The position numbers and the translations under genes were made by a program. The notes under the pieces were generated by a model. That model ran no database searches. It was not told the origin of the DNA and saw only the letters and a program-made list of their open reading frames with translations. A stretch of 64,000 nt of DNA from Bradyrhizobium sp. JYMT SZCCT0428 (GTDB lineage: Bacteria > Pseudomonadota > Alphaproteobacteria > Rhizobiales > Xanthobacteraceae), in assembly GCF_018131075.1 (NCBI RefSeq), contig NZ_JAFCLS010000048.1, forward strand, positions 1 to 64,000. Reading direction: 5' to 3'. Positions 1-8,480 of the stretch are shown in pieces. Every line of letters begins with the position of its first letter. Within the stretch, counting starts at the first letter, position 1.

Positions 1-189
1 AACCCACGCCGTCGTCAGACGTGAACCAGCGTCCACCGCATCCCGCCGCGCGTTCGTGACGTGCGCAACGCCCCTCTTGTCGGGCGGGACGCGACAATTC
101 AAACCGCTGATTTGCCCGACGAGGAAAGCGGAATTTTGCCCGTCAGGTTAATTTGTCGCAGTGCGAGCAATCCATCCGCCGTCATTCCC

Positions 190-319
190 CGATGCGCAAT
201 TGCACATCTGAGGGCGATGCGTAGCATCGAGCCCGGAATCCATCGTGCAACAGGGCATGCGGCCTGATGGATTCCGGGCTCGCGCCAAGAGGCGCGCCCT
301 CAGATGCGCAATTGCGCAT
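190..319. repeat. Imperfect 130-bp palindromic intergenic repeat
   Basis: Two arms of about 28 bp that both carry GATGCGCAATTGC and CTGAGGGCG face each other, with inner arms GCCCGGAATCCATC and GATGGATTCCGGGC. The whole unit can fold into one long hairpin. It is the first of three palindromic repeats filling positions 1-523, where no convincing gene is seen; bases 1-189 show nothing recognisable. Confidence 0.75.
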
Positions 320-337
320 CATGGAATGACGAGAACT

Positions 338-420
338 CGTAGGATGGGTAGAGCGAAGCGAAGCCCATCGACTGGGACTCGCGGAGAGATGATGGGTTTC
401 GCTTCGCTCTACCCATCCTA
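338..420. repeat. Palindromic repeat with GTAGGATGGGTAGAGC arms
   Basis: The left arm starts GTAGGATGGGTAGAGCGAAG and the right arm is its near-exact reverse complement, ending CTCTACCCATCCTAC. The central loop is about 25 bases. Elements of this kind are abundant in Bradyrhizobium-type genomes; they are non-coding. Confidence 0.75.
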
Positions 421-428
421 CATTCTGT

Positions 429-507
429 CGTCATTGCGAGCGCAGCGAAGCAATCCATCGCGCGGCATAACGGATGGGTGGATTGCTTCGCTGCGCTCGC
501 AATGACG
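429..507. repeat. Palindromic repeat, family A (CGTCATTGCGAGC), copy 1
   Basis: Arms CGTCATTGCGAGCGCAGCGA and its reverse complement flank a short centre. The same arms recur at 6498-6580, 35861-35972, 46002-46079 and 51582-51667 in this window. This copy lies just past the stop of the Wzz gene and may also act as a transcription barrier. Confidence 0.85.
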
Positions 508-523
508 GTGGTTGATCGCGCCT

Positions 524-2851
524 TTAGGCGGCCACCACGCGCGGGGCGCGTTCGACCGCGTCCGACGGCTGGCACGGCTTGCGCAGCATCGTGACGTCGG
601 AGAAGCCGACCGCCCGGAGCTGATCGCACATGATGCTGCGGGCGTCCGAATCCATCGAGGCGTCGGGGACTACGACCGCGCGGGCATGCGCGGTCAGTAG
701 TTCCGCCGGCAGGTCGGAGGCCGAACCGGCATCGAGCAACACATGGTCGTAAACCCGCAGCAGCGCGTCGATCGCCAGCGTCAGCCGCGGCGACTGCAGC
801 TGCGAGCGATCGAAGCCCGGACGTCCGGCGCTGACGAGATGGACGCGCGACAGCCGGTCCCTGGTGATGATCTGCGCAAAGGTTGCTTCGCCCTGCATCA
901 GTTCGGCGAGCCCGGGGGCCGCCGGATCGACCGAGACCGCCGTCATCGTCGGCGAAGACGCGGTCAGGTCGACCACCACGATCTTGGCCTGCCGCGCCAT
1001 CAAGCGCGCCAGCGTCAGGGCGGTCAGCGTGATGCCTTCGCTCGACGCGGTGCCGAGGATTGTTACCTTGCGCGCCGCCCCGCCTGCCTGGCCGAGCCGG
1101 TCGGCCAGTTGCTCGATTTCTTCGATTCCTGCCGCGAGCTCGGCACGAGGCTCGCGGAAGGCAGGCCTTGAGTCGTCCGTCACGGGATGATCCGGTTCCG
1201 GTCCGAAATCATCTTGCGGCTCGAAATACGGTGCAGTCGGAGGCGCGGAGACGCGAGCCGGTTCTGCGGCTGAAGTCACGGCAGCTGGCACGGCTGCGGC
1301 GGATGCGCGCGGCGCGGTCATGCGCAGGAGCTCGCCGGTCACGATCGCGCCTGAGGTCAGCAGCAACGTCGCCAGCGTCGCGATCAGCACGATCGGAAGC
1401 TTCTTCGGGTAGGCCGGCGTATTGGAAACGGTGGCGCGCGAGATGATGCGGCCGTCGGCCGGCGCGGCGTCGATGTTTTCGCGGGCGGCGGCTTCGCGGT
1501 ATTTCGCCAGATAGGATTCCAGGAGATCGCGCTGCGCCTTGGCTTCGCGCTCCAGCGCGCGCAGCTGCACGTCCTGGCCGTTGGACGCGGAGGCCTGCTT
1601 CTTGACCAGATCAAGTTCGTTTCTCAGGCTATCGACCCGGCCGCTGGCGAGGCGCGCGTCATTCTCGAGCGAGCGCGAGATCTTGCTCGCCTCCTCGCGC
1701 AACTGGCGATCGAGATCGCCGAGCTGCGCCTTCAATTCCTTGATGCGGGGGTGACCGTCGAGCAGCGTCGACGACTGTTCGGCGAGCTGCGCGCGCAGCG
1801 TCACCCGCTGTTCGGACAGCCGGCGGATCAATTCGGAATTGAGCACTTCGGAAGCCTCGATCGGCTTGCCGCTCTGAAGCATGTCCTTGATCATGCGCGC
1901 CTTGGACTCGGCGTCCGATTTCAGCGCGCGGGCGTTGTTGAGCTGGGTGTTGATCTCACCCATCTGCTGGTTGGACAGCGAGGTGTTGTTGGTGCCGATG
2001 AACAGGCTCGACTTCGAGCGGAAATCTTCCGCGCGCTGCTCGGCTTCCGCGACCTTCTTGCGCAGATCCTCGATACCGCCCGACAGCCAGCCACTGGCGG
2101 ATTTCGCCTGGTCCTGGCGCGCGCCCTGCTGCAAGGCCAGATACCCTTCCGCGATCGAATTGGCGACGCGCGCGGCCAGCTCCGGATCGCGCGACTGGAA
2201 TTCGATGACGATGACGCGCGACTTGTCCACCGCGTACGCCGTAAAGCGCTCGAAATAGGCGTCCAGCACCCGCTCTTCCGGCGTCAGCGACAACGGATCG
2301 CGTCCTATACCGAACAGCGCCAGCAGCGACTTCAGCGGCGAGAAGCCCTGCAGCACCGGATCGAATTCCGGGCGCTCGGCCAGTTTGTTCTTCTTGATGA
2401 TTTCGCGCGCCAGATCGCGCGACAACAAGAGCTGCACCTGGCTCGTCACCGCCTCGGCGTCGACCGTGTTGCGCTCTTCATTGCGCTCGCCGTTGGGCCG
2501 CAGGAACACGTTCTCGCGGCCATCGACGAGGATGCGGGCTTCGGATTTATAGCGCGGAGTGACCATGTTGACGGCGGCGATCGACAGCACCAGCGCCAGC
2601 ACCGTCGGGACGATGATCCAGGCGCGCTTTTGGATCAGGGCCTGACCGAGCGCGTGGAGGTCCAGATCGCCGGACTCCGGCGCGGCGACCTGCCTGGTGA
2701 CAGCAGACTTGGCGACGGCAGACTTGGTGACAGCGGATCTGGCGACGGCGGGCTCTGTGGCGACGGCCTTGGTGACGGCCGGTGCGGGCTTTGGAAGCGC
2801 CCGCTCCAACACGGCCTTGATCCGGCCCGTACGCCAAAACTCAAAACGCAT
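524..2851 (-). CDS. Wzz/GumC-type polysaccharide chain-length protein with degenerate BY-kinase domain
   Basis: This 775-residue inner-membrane protein probably controls chain length and export of an exopolysaccharide. After an Ala/Val/Lys-rich repeat tract (residues 24-56) come a first membrane segment (about 77-97), a Wzz domain, a long coiled coil (about 255-450, GNVR-like), a second membrane segment (about 485-508) and a CpsD/BY-kinase-like cytoplasmic domain (about 575-775). The Walker A region reads GTASSEGITLT: the invariant lysine is isoleucine at residue 607, and there is no C-terminal tyrosine cluster, so kinase activity is doubtful. The Walker-like aspartates (VVVDLTAS, VLLDAG) remain. 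It is divergent from the export lipoprotein gene at 3066. Confidence 0.9.
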   Translation of the reverse strand: MRFEFWRTGRIKAVLERALPKPAPAVTKAVATEPAVARSAVTKSAVAKSAVTRQVAAPESGDLDLHALGQALIQKRAWIIVPTVLALVLSIAAVNMVTPRYKSEARILVDGRENVFLRPNGERNEERNTVDAEAVTSQVQLLLSRDLAREIIKKNKLAERPEFDPVLQGFSPLKSLLALFGIGRDPLSLTPEERVLDAYFERFTAYAVDKSRVIVIEFQSRDPELAARVANSIAEGYLALQQGARQDQAKSASGWLSGGIEDLRKKVAEAEQRAEDFRSKSSLFIGTNNTSLSNQQMGEINTQLNNARALKSDAESKARMIKDMLQSGKPIEASEVLNSELIRRLSEQRVTLRAQLAEQSSTLLDGHPRIKELKAQLGDLDRQLREEASKISRSLENDARLASGRVDSLRNELDLVKKQASASNGQDVQLRALEREAKAQRDLLESYLAKYREAAARENIDAAPADGRIISRATVSNTPAYPKKLPIVLIATLATLLLTSGAIVTGELLRMTAPRASAAAVPAAVTSAAEPARVSAPPTAPYFEPQDDFGPEPDHPVTDDSRPAFREPRAELAAGIEEIEQLADRLGQAGGAARKVTILGTASSEGITLTALTLARLMARQAKIVVVDLTASSPTMTAVSVDPAAPGLAELMQGEATFAQIITRDRLSRVHLVSAGRPGFDRSQLQSPRLTLAIDALLRVYDHVLLDAGSASDLPAELLTAHARAVVVPDASMDSDARSIMCDQLRAVGFSDVTMLRKPCQPSDAVERAPRVVAA
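2696..2780. repeat. Tandem 15-bp repeats inside the Wzz gene
   Basis: Units of the form GGYGACRGCRGAYTT repeat at 15-bp spacing four times, followed by shortened 12-18 bp variants. On the coding strand they encode an alternating Ala-Val-Thr/Ala-Lys-Ser tract before the first membrane segment. Because every unit is a multiple of three bases, copy number could change without loss of frame. Confidence 0.75.
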
Positions 2852-3065
2852 CGCACACTCCCGCGGACGCCACTTAAAATCGTGACGCGTTTTCGCTCGA
2901 AAACGCCACGACCCATCTCAACCCCGGCGATTACACTCCATTAAGGTTGCCGCTGGGTTAATCCGCGCGATTTGCGGGCTGCAATGACCGCCCCGCAGGG
3001 CTGCGGTCATGTTTTGTTAACCATGAACACCCTTAATCGGGCGGATACTTTTTCAGGATTCTCCC
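2852..3065. promoter_or_regulatory. Divergent promoter region of the polysaccharide locus
   Basis: This 214-bp spacer separates two divergently transcribed polysaccharide genes and must hold both promoters. It is less GC-rich than its surroundings and has several TTAA-containing stretches. A palindrome with arms ATGACCGC (2984-2991) and GCGGTCAT (3003-3010) could be an operator. No regulator gene is adjacent, so the binding protein is unknown. Confidence 0.4.
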
Positions 3066-3665
3066 ATGCGAGGCGCGCTCGCCCCGATCCCATGTCTGGT
3101 TGCTGCGCTGGCGCTTGCGGGCTGCATGGGCCGGACCACGCCGGTTGCCGTGGCGCCCGCCCCTGTCGCGGTGGCCTATGCCGAACCGGCGCCGCCGCGC
3201 TTTGACGCGGCCTATCATCTGGATACTGGCGACAAGCTCCGCGTCGTCGTCTACGGCCAGGAAGGCCTCACCAACACCTATGCCATCGATGCCAGCGGCT
3301 CGATCACGATGCCGCTGATCGGTTCGGTCCCGGCGCGCGGCAGGACGCCCGCGGGGCTGGCCGCCGACATCGGCGCCAGGCTGCGCCGCGGTTTCATCCG
3401 CGAGCCCTCGGTCGCCGTCGAAGTCGAAGCCTATCGGCCGTTCTTCATCCTCGGCGAAGTGGCGGCGCCCGGACAATATCCTTATGTACCGAACATGACC
3501 GTTGAAAGCGCCGTTGCCATCGCTGGCGGCTTCTCGCCGCGCGCTCTGCGCGACCGGGTGACGGTCACGCACACCGACGGATCCGGAACGGCGCGCTACG
3601 TGGTGCCGCCGGGAACGTCCATCAGCCCGGGCGATACGGTGCTCGTTGGCGAACGCTGGTTCTGA
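3066..3665 (+). CDS. Wza-type polysaccharide export lipoprotein
   Basis: This 199-residue protein is a short polysaccharide export (Wza/GumB/ExoF) protein of the outer membrane. The N-terminus is a signal peptide ending in the lipobox LAGC (Cys at residue 20). A polysaccharide-export domain starts near YHLDTGDKLRV (about 54) and an SLBB-type beta-grasp domain follows (FFILGEVAAPGQYPY, about 122-136). It lacks the long C-terminal helix of E. coli Wza, as do many rhizobial homologues. Only two bases separate it from the next gene, so it is co-transcribed with the glycosyltransferase. Confidence 0.9.
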   Translation: MRGALAPIPCLVAALALAGCMGRTTPVAVAPAPVAVAYAEPAPPRFDAAYHLDTGDKLRVVVYGQEGLTNTYAIDASGSITMPLIGSVPARGRTPAGLAADIGARLRRGFIREPSVAVEVEAYRPFFILGEVAAPGQYPYVPNMTVESAVAIAGGFSPRALRDRVTVTHTDGSGTARYVVPPGTSISPGDTVLVGERWF

Positions 3666-3667
3666 TT

Positions 3668-4801
3668 ATGCCTGTCGTCGACGGTCAGCCCCTTCGTATC
3701 CTGCACGCGACGCGCGCCCCGGTGGGTGGCATTTTTCGCCATATCCTGGATCTCGCCAACGGCCAGGCCGATAAAGGCCATCACGTCGGCATCATCGCCG
3801 ACAGCCTCACCGGCGGCGAGCGCGCCGAGCAGGCGCTGGCGGACATCGCGCCCCGCCTCAAGCTCGGCGTTCATCGTGTCGCCATCCACCGCGAACCGCG
3901 CCCCAGCGACACCCTGGCATGGGTGCGCTTCCTGCGCCTGGTCCGGCAGCTGAAGCCGGACGTGCTGCACGGCCATGGCGCCAAGGCCGGTGTGTTCATA
4001 CGCGCTGGGATCGCCGCCAAGAATACGATCCGGGTCTATACGCCGCATGGCGGGTCGCTGCATTACCCGCTGTCGACGCTCAAGGGCAACTTCTATGCGC
4101 GCCTCGAGCGCGCGCTGATGGACTCGACAGACCTGTTCCTGTTCGAAAGCGCGTTCGCGCGCAACACCTATCAGCGCACCATCGGCACCCCGAAAGGGCT
4201 GGTACGCTGCGTGTTCAACGGCGTCACCGCCAATGAGTTCGACCCGGTCGTCAAGGCCGAGGACGCTACCGACGTGCTCTATGTCGGCGAGTTCCGGCAC
4301 ATCAAGGGCGCCGACCTCCTGATCGACGCGGTGGCCCGGCTGCGCACCGACGGCCGGCCGGTGACGCTGACGCTCGCCGGCGACGGAGAGGAAAGCGCTG
4401 CCTTGAAGGCACAGGTGCAGCGGCTCGGCCTCGGCGAGGCGATCCGCTTCATCGGCCACGTCAAGGCACGCTACGGCTTTTCCAAGGGCTCGCTGCTGGT
4501 GGTTCCCTCCCGCGGCGATTCCATGCCCTATGTCGTGATCGAGGCCGCGGCGGCGGGAATTCCGATGGTGGCCGCCAATGTCGGCGGCATTCCGGAGATT
4601 TTCGGCGCCCATGCCGAGGCGCTGTTCGCCCCCAACCTCGCCGCCGCGATGGCGGATGCGATCGAGACTGCGCTGGAGAATCCGGCGGCGACGCTGGAGC
4701 GGGCTAAATCCCTGCGCGAGCGGATTTTTCAGCACTTCTCGCAGAAGGCGATGGTCGAGGGCGTATTGACCGGCTACCGCGACGCGTTTGCCAATCGTTA
4801 A
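3668..4801 (+). CDS. GT4-family glycosyltransferase
   Basis: This 377-residue protein fits a retaining GT-B glycosyltransferase of family 4 adding a sugar to the lipid-linked repeat unit on the cytoplasmic side. The N-terminal half has the Gly-rich acceptor-side pattern (APVGGIFRHI); the C-terminal half has the nucleotide-sugar domain with GEFRHIKGADLLI (about 200-212) and the donor-binding SMPYVVIEAAAAGIP with its conserved Glu. It starts two bases after the export lipoprotein gene. Donor and acceptor sugars cannot be inferred. Confidence 0.88.
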   Translation: MPVVDGQPLRILHATRAPVGGIFRHILDLANGQADKGHHVGIIADSLTGGERAEQALADIAPRLKLGVHRVAIHREPRPSDTLAWVRFLRLVRQLKPDVLHGHGAKAGVFIRAGIAAKNTIRVYTPHGGSLHYPLSTLKGNFYARLERALMDSTDLFLFESAFARNTYQRTIGTPKGLVRCVFNGVTANEFDPVVKAEDATDVLYVGEFRHIKGADLLIDAVARLRTDGRPVTLTLAGDGEESAALKAQVQRLGLGEAIRFIGHVKARYGFSKGSLLVVPSRGDSMPYVVIEAAAAGIPMVAANVGGIPEIFGAHAEALFAPNLAAAMADAIETALENPAATLERAKSLRERIFQHFSQKAMVEGVLTGYRDAFANR

Positions 4802-4927
4802 CCGTTCTTTACCAACGTAACTGTTTCTTCCGATTTGTCCCTTAAGCCGGATGGCAGGGAATTCCGCATCGGCGGGCGCATCCCTATGTGCCGGCCTAAG
4901 AACGGAATCAGAATCGGACTTGGAACA

Positions 4928-6481
4928 GTGGAACCGCTTAACGCTCGCTCGATGTTAGACGCTGCGGCAGCAACGGCCGCGGCGACCGCTACCGGTGAAC
5001 GCCCGCCGATCGAACGGCGCCGCCGGCTCTCGCCGGCAGCCCTTGCCGTCACCAACCAGAAGGTCAGCCGCGCCTATTCGCCGATCGTGATCGCGGGTGC
5101 GGTCCGCCTGGTCGATTTCGTCATGCTCAGCCTGATCGGCCTTGCGCTCTATTTCGCCTATGTCGTGCGCCTCAAGGGTTTCCATTGGGAATATGTCGCC
5201 GCGATCATCGGCATGACGGCGACCGCCGTGATCTGCTTCCAGGCTGCCGACATCTACGAAGTCCAGGTGTTCCGCGGCCAGCTGCGGCAGAAGACCAGGA
5301 TGATTTCGTCCTGGGCCTTCGTGTTCCTGCTGTTCATCGGCGCTTCCTTCCTGGTCAAGCTCGGCAGCGAGATTTCGCGGATCTGGCTCGCATCGTTCTT
5401 CGTCGTCGGCCTTGCGGCCCTGCTGATCGAACGCGCCTTCCTGCGCACGCTGGTGCGCAGCTGGGCGCGGCAGGGCCGGCTTGACCGCCGCACCATCGTG
5501 GTCGGCTCGGACCAGAACGGCGAGCAGCTGGTCGAGGCGCTCAAGACCCAGCACGATTCGGATATTGACGTGCTCGGCGTGTTCGACGACCGCAACGACA
5601 GCCGCGCGCTGGAAACCTGCGCCGGCAGCCCGAAGCTCGGCAAGGTCGACGACATCGTCGAATTCGCCCGCCGCACTCGCGTCGACCTCGTGCTGTTCGC
5701 GCTGCCGATCTCGGCCGAGACGCGCATCCTGGAAATGCTGAAGAAGCTGTGGGTGCTGCCGGTCGACATCCGTCTGTCCGCGCACACCAACAAGCTGCGC
5801 TTCCGTCCCCGCTCCTATTCCTATCTCGGCGAGGTGCCGACGCTCGACGTGTTCGAGGCGCCGATCACCGACTGGGATCTGGTGATGAAGTGGCTGTTCG
5901 ACCACGTCGTCGGCTTCCTGATCCTGATGCTGGCGCTGCCCGTGATGGGACTGGTCGCGCTCGCCATCAAGCTGGACAGCCCGGGGCCGGTGATCTTCCG
6001 CCAGAAACGGTTCGGCTTCAACAATGAGCGCATCGACGTCTTCAAGTTCCGCTCGATGTACCACCATCTCGCCGATCCCACCGCCTCCAAGGTCGTGACC
6101 AAGAACGATGCCCGCGTCACCCGCGTCGGGCGCTTCATCCGCAAGACCAGCCTCGATGAACTGCCGCAGCTGTTCAACGTGGTGTTCAAGAGCAATTTGT
6201 CGCTGGTCGGCCCGCGCCCGCACGCCGTGCAGGGCAAGTTGCAGAGCCGGCTGTTCGACGAGGCCGTCGACGGCTATTTCGCGCGCCACCGCGTCAAGCC
6301 CGGGATCACCGGCTGGGCGCAGATCAACGGCTGGCGCGGCGAAGTCGACACCGACGAGAAGATCCAGAAGCGCGTCGAGTTCGACCTCTATTACATCGAG
6401 AACTGGTCGGTGCTGTTCGACCTCTTCATCCTGCTCAGGACGCCGCTGGCGCTGATGACGAAGAACGAGAACGCATACTAG
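4928..6481 (+). CDS. Undecaprenyl-phosphate glucose phosphotransferase (WcaJ/ExoY-type)
   Basis: This initiating enzyme transfers a sugar-1-phosphate to undecaprenyl phosphate, starting repeat-unit synthesis at the inner membrane. It has about four N-terminal membrane segments, a CoA-binding-like middle domain (IVVGSDQNGEQLVEAL) and a C-terminal bacterial sugar transferase domain with the membrane hairpin, the PGPVIFRQKR and FKFRSM motifs, and the end motif KPGITGWAQINGWRGE. I prefer the GTG at 4928 (517 residues), preceded by GGACTTGGA; the frame is open back to a TTG at 4835, and an ATG lies at 4952. It follows the GT4 gene by about 126 bases. Confidence 0.9.
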   Translation: MEPLNARSMLDAAAATAAATATGERPPIERRRRLSPAALAVTNQKVSRAYSPIVIAGAVRLVDFVMLSLIGLALYFAYVVRLKGFHWEYVAAIIGMTATAVICFQAADIYEVQVFRGQLRQKTRMISSWAFVFLLFIGASFLVKLGSEISRIWLASFFVVGLAALLIERAFLRTLVRSWARQGRLDRRTIVVGSDQNGEQLVEALKTQHDSDIDVLGVFDDRNDSRALETCAGSPKLGKVDDIVEFARRTRVDLVLFALPISAETRILEMLKKLWVLPVDIRLSAHTNKLRFRPRSYSYLGEVPTLDVFEAPITDWDLVMKWLFDHVVGFLILMLALPVMGLVALAIKLDSPGPVIFRQKRFGFNNERIDVFKFRSMYHHLADPTASKVVTKNDARVTRVGRFIRKTSLDELPQLFNVVFKSNLSLVGPRPHAVQGKLQSRLFDEAVDGYFARHRVKPGITGWAQINGWRGEVDTDEKIQKRVEFDLYYIENWSVLFDLFILLRTPLALMTKNENAY

Positions 6482-6497
6482 TTAAAGAGACTACCGG

Positions 6498-6580
6498 CGT
6501 CATTGCGAGGAGCGAAGCGACGAAGCAATCCACACTTCCTTCGCCGCACGATGGATTGCTTCGCTTCGCTCGCAATGACG
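6498..6580. repeat. Palindromic repeat, family A, copy 2
   Basis: Arms starting CGTCATTGCGAGGAGCGAAG and ending CGCTCGCAATGACG match the repeat at 429-507. It sits between two same-strand polysaccharide genes and could weaken transcription into the ligase gene. Confidence 0.85.
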
Positions 6581-6629
6581 GAAACAGCGGCTCGCTGTGC
6601 TTGTGTGCGTTGCGTAACTGTACGAGTGT

Positions 6630-7907
6630 GTGATGGCGTATGCGGCAACAGCCGAGGGGTCCCTTCCATCGTTGACGGCCGCGCCGGGCGTGCTCGCGGT
6701 GCAGCGCGCGATGGTATGGCTGGTCGGCGCGTCCGGGGCCATCGTCTTCATCGAGCCCAGCCCCTATGAGATCGCAACGCTGCTGGCGTCGCTGATCTTC
6801 TTTGCCACCGGCGGCTTGCGGATGCGGCTGGTGTTCATTCCACTGCTGCTGGCGCTGTTCCTGCTCAATACCGGCTACACGATCAGCGCCATCGCGGTGA
6901 TCGACCGGCCCAATGTCAGCATGTGGATCGCGACTTCCTGGTACATGGCCATCACCGTGATGCTGTTCGCGATGGTGGTGGCGGAAGATACCGCAGCCCG
7001 GCTCGACATGCTCAGGCGCGGCCTCGTCGTCGGCGCGATGATCGCGGCGAGCCTGGGCATTGCCGGGTATTTCAACCTCGTCCCGGGCGGACGCGACCTC
7101 CTGACGCTGTACGATCGCGCCCGCGGCACCTTCAAGGACCCGAACGTGCTCGGCGCGTTCCTGATCCTGCCGGCGCTGTTTTGCCTGCAAAGCGTCGTCT
7201 CGGACAAACTCGGAAAGTCGCTGCGCAACACCATTGCTTTCGGCATCATGTCGCTGGCGATCCTGCTGGCGTTTTCGCGCGCGGCCTGGGGCGGGCTGAT
7301 CCTGACCTCGATGTTCATGCTGGCGCTGATGGTGCTGACCAGCCGGTCGCAGGCGCAGCGTTCACGCATCATCATGATCGCGCTGGTCGCTGCGATCCTC
7401 GCGGCGGCGCTGGTGGCGGTGCTGCTGTCGTTCGACTCGATCGCGCAGATGTTCAAGCAGCGCGCCAGTTTCGATCAAAGCTATGACTCGGGCCGCTTCG
7501 GCCGGTTCGGGCGCTACATCCTCGGCGCCAACATGGCGCTCGATCTGCCGTTCGGTATCGGCCCGCTGCAGTTCACCCGCTACTTTCCCGAGGACACCCA
7601 CAATTCCTATTTGAACGCGTTCATGTCGGGCGGCTGGATCTCCGGCGTCTGCTACCCGGCGCTGGTGTTCGTCACGGCGCTGAACGGCTTTCGCTATATC
7701 TTCGTCCGCGCGCCCTGGCAGCGCGCCTATCTCGCGATCTTCGCCGCCTATCTCGGCACCGTCGGCGAAAGCTTCATCATCGACACCGATCACTGGCGGC
7801 ATTTCTGGATGATGCTGGGGCTGATGTGGGGCATGTTCGTCGCCGCCGAGCACTACAAGGCCCGCCTCGGTCAGACCTTCAACGGCGCGGCCGTCCCAGT
7901 TTCTTAG
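6630..7907 (+). CDS. O-antigen ligase / Wzy-like polymerase family membrane protein
   Basis: This 425-residue protein has about ten hydrophobic segments and the Wzy_C-type periplasmic region. The conserved part near residues 320-330 carries HNSYLNAFMSGGW, the His-Asn signature of O-antigen ligases and polymerases, and RARGTFKDPNVLG lies earlier (about 162-174). It would polymerise the lipid-linked repeat units or ligate the product. The start is GTG 6630 or the adjacent ATG 6633. Its last 29 bases overlap the end of the converging marR gene. No Wzx flippase gene is seen in the window. Confidence 0.88.
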   Translation: MMAYAATAEGSLPSLTAAPGVLAVQRAMVWLVGASGAIVFIEPSPYEIATLLASLIFFATGGLRMRLVFIPLLLALFLLNTGYTISAIAVIDRPNVSMWIATSWYMAITVMLFAMVVAEDTAARLDMLRRGLVVGAMIAASLGIAGYFNLVPGGRDLLTLYDRARGTFKDPNVLGAFLILPALFCLQSVVSDKLGKSLRNTIAFGIMSLAILLAFSRAAWGGLILTSMFMLALMVLTSRSQAQRSRIIMIALVAAILAAALVAVLLSFDSIAQMFKQRASFDQSYDSGRFGRFGRYILGANMALDLPFGIGPLQFTRYFPEDTHNSYLNAFMSGGWISGVCYPALVFVTALNGFRYIFVRAPWQRAYLAIFAAYLGTVGESFIIDTDHWRHFWMMLGLMWGMFVAAEHYKARLGQTFNGAAVPVS

Positions 7908-8409
7908 GCGCTTTCTGCTTCGGCGCGTCGATCAGCCCCTTCAGCGCCTCTGTCGCTTCCAGCACCGACTTGTAGCTCTCGCTCGCGAAGCGCAGCAGCA
8001 ATTGCAGTTCCGCTTCCGAATAGGTGCTCCATAGTTTGTGCATCGCCTGCTGCATCGGCACGTAGAAGCGTCCGATCTGCGCGACGCTGTCAGGCACGGT
8101 CGCGATAAAGACCTTGCGCCGGTCGGTCTCGTCGCGCTCACGGCGCACGAAGCCGGCTTTCTCCAGCCGGTCGACCACGCCGGTGATGGCGCCCGTGGTC
8201 AGCCCCGTGACCTCGGCGAGACGGCCGGCGGTGACGCGGCCCTCGAGATTGAGAAAATCCAGGCATTCGAGGTCGGAACCGGAAATTCCCGCCACGTTGG
8301 CAACGGTTTGCCCAAAGATCACACCCTGCGCCGACGACCGTCGCATCGCCTCTTCCAGTTCCTGCAACAGCGCAGCCCGCGCCTTCGGCCTTGACACGGT
8401 CGATTTCAT
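7879..8409 (-). CDS. MarR-family transcriptional regulator
   Basis: This 176-residue protein has the MarR winged-helix fold: recognition-helix region GRLAEVTGLTTGAITGVVDR (about 62-81) followed by the wing RRERDETDRRKVFIAT with the family DxRxK-like motif. It is divergent from an FAD monooxygenase gene, and the 71-bp spacer holds a perfect 12-bp inverted repeat. The simplest reading is autorepression and repression of the monooxygenase, relieved by a small aromatic ligand. The C-terminal tail (KQKAPKKLGRPRR) is basic. Confidence 0.92.
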   Translation of the reverse strand: MKSTVSRPKARAALLQELEEAMRRSSAQGVIFGQTVANVAGISGSDLECLDFLNLEGRVTAGRLAEVTGLTTGAITGVVDRLEKAGFVRRERDETDRRKVFIATVPDSVAQIGRFYVPMQQAMHKLWSTYSEAELQLLLRFASESYKSVLEATEALKGLIDAPKQKAPKKLGRPRR

Positions 8410-8420
8410 ATCTTAGTCCA

Positions 8421-8447
8421 TAATTATCTTAGCCACTAAGATAATTA
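8421..8447. promoter_or_regulatory. Perfect palindromic operator between marR and the monooxygenase
   Basis: Arms TAATTATCTTAG (8421-8432) and CTAAGATAATTA (8436-8447) are exact reverse complements separated by CCA. A further half-site TATCTTAG lies at 8409-8416, overlapping the marR start. Size and symmetry fit a MarR dimer site; binding is inferred. Confidence 0.8.
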
Positions 8448-8480
8448 GCAGCTTTAGTTTTCCTACCACCCCACGGATGC

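Noticed and set aside
2696..2780. CRISPR-like array
   Set aside because: Units are contiguous without spacers and lie inside a coding frame.
1751..2944. A 397-codon plus-strand frame antisense to the Wzz gene
   Set aside because: Arg/Gln/Leu-rich low-information product, no homology pattern, fully opposite a well-supported gene.
4955..6289. A 444-codon minus-strand frame antisense to the sugar phosphotransferase
   Set aside because: Asp/His/Gln/Arg-rich with no motifs; the plus-strand gene has the full sugar transferase signature.
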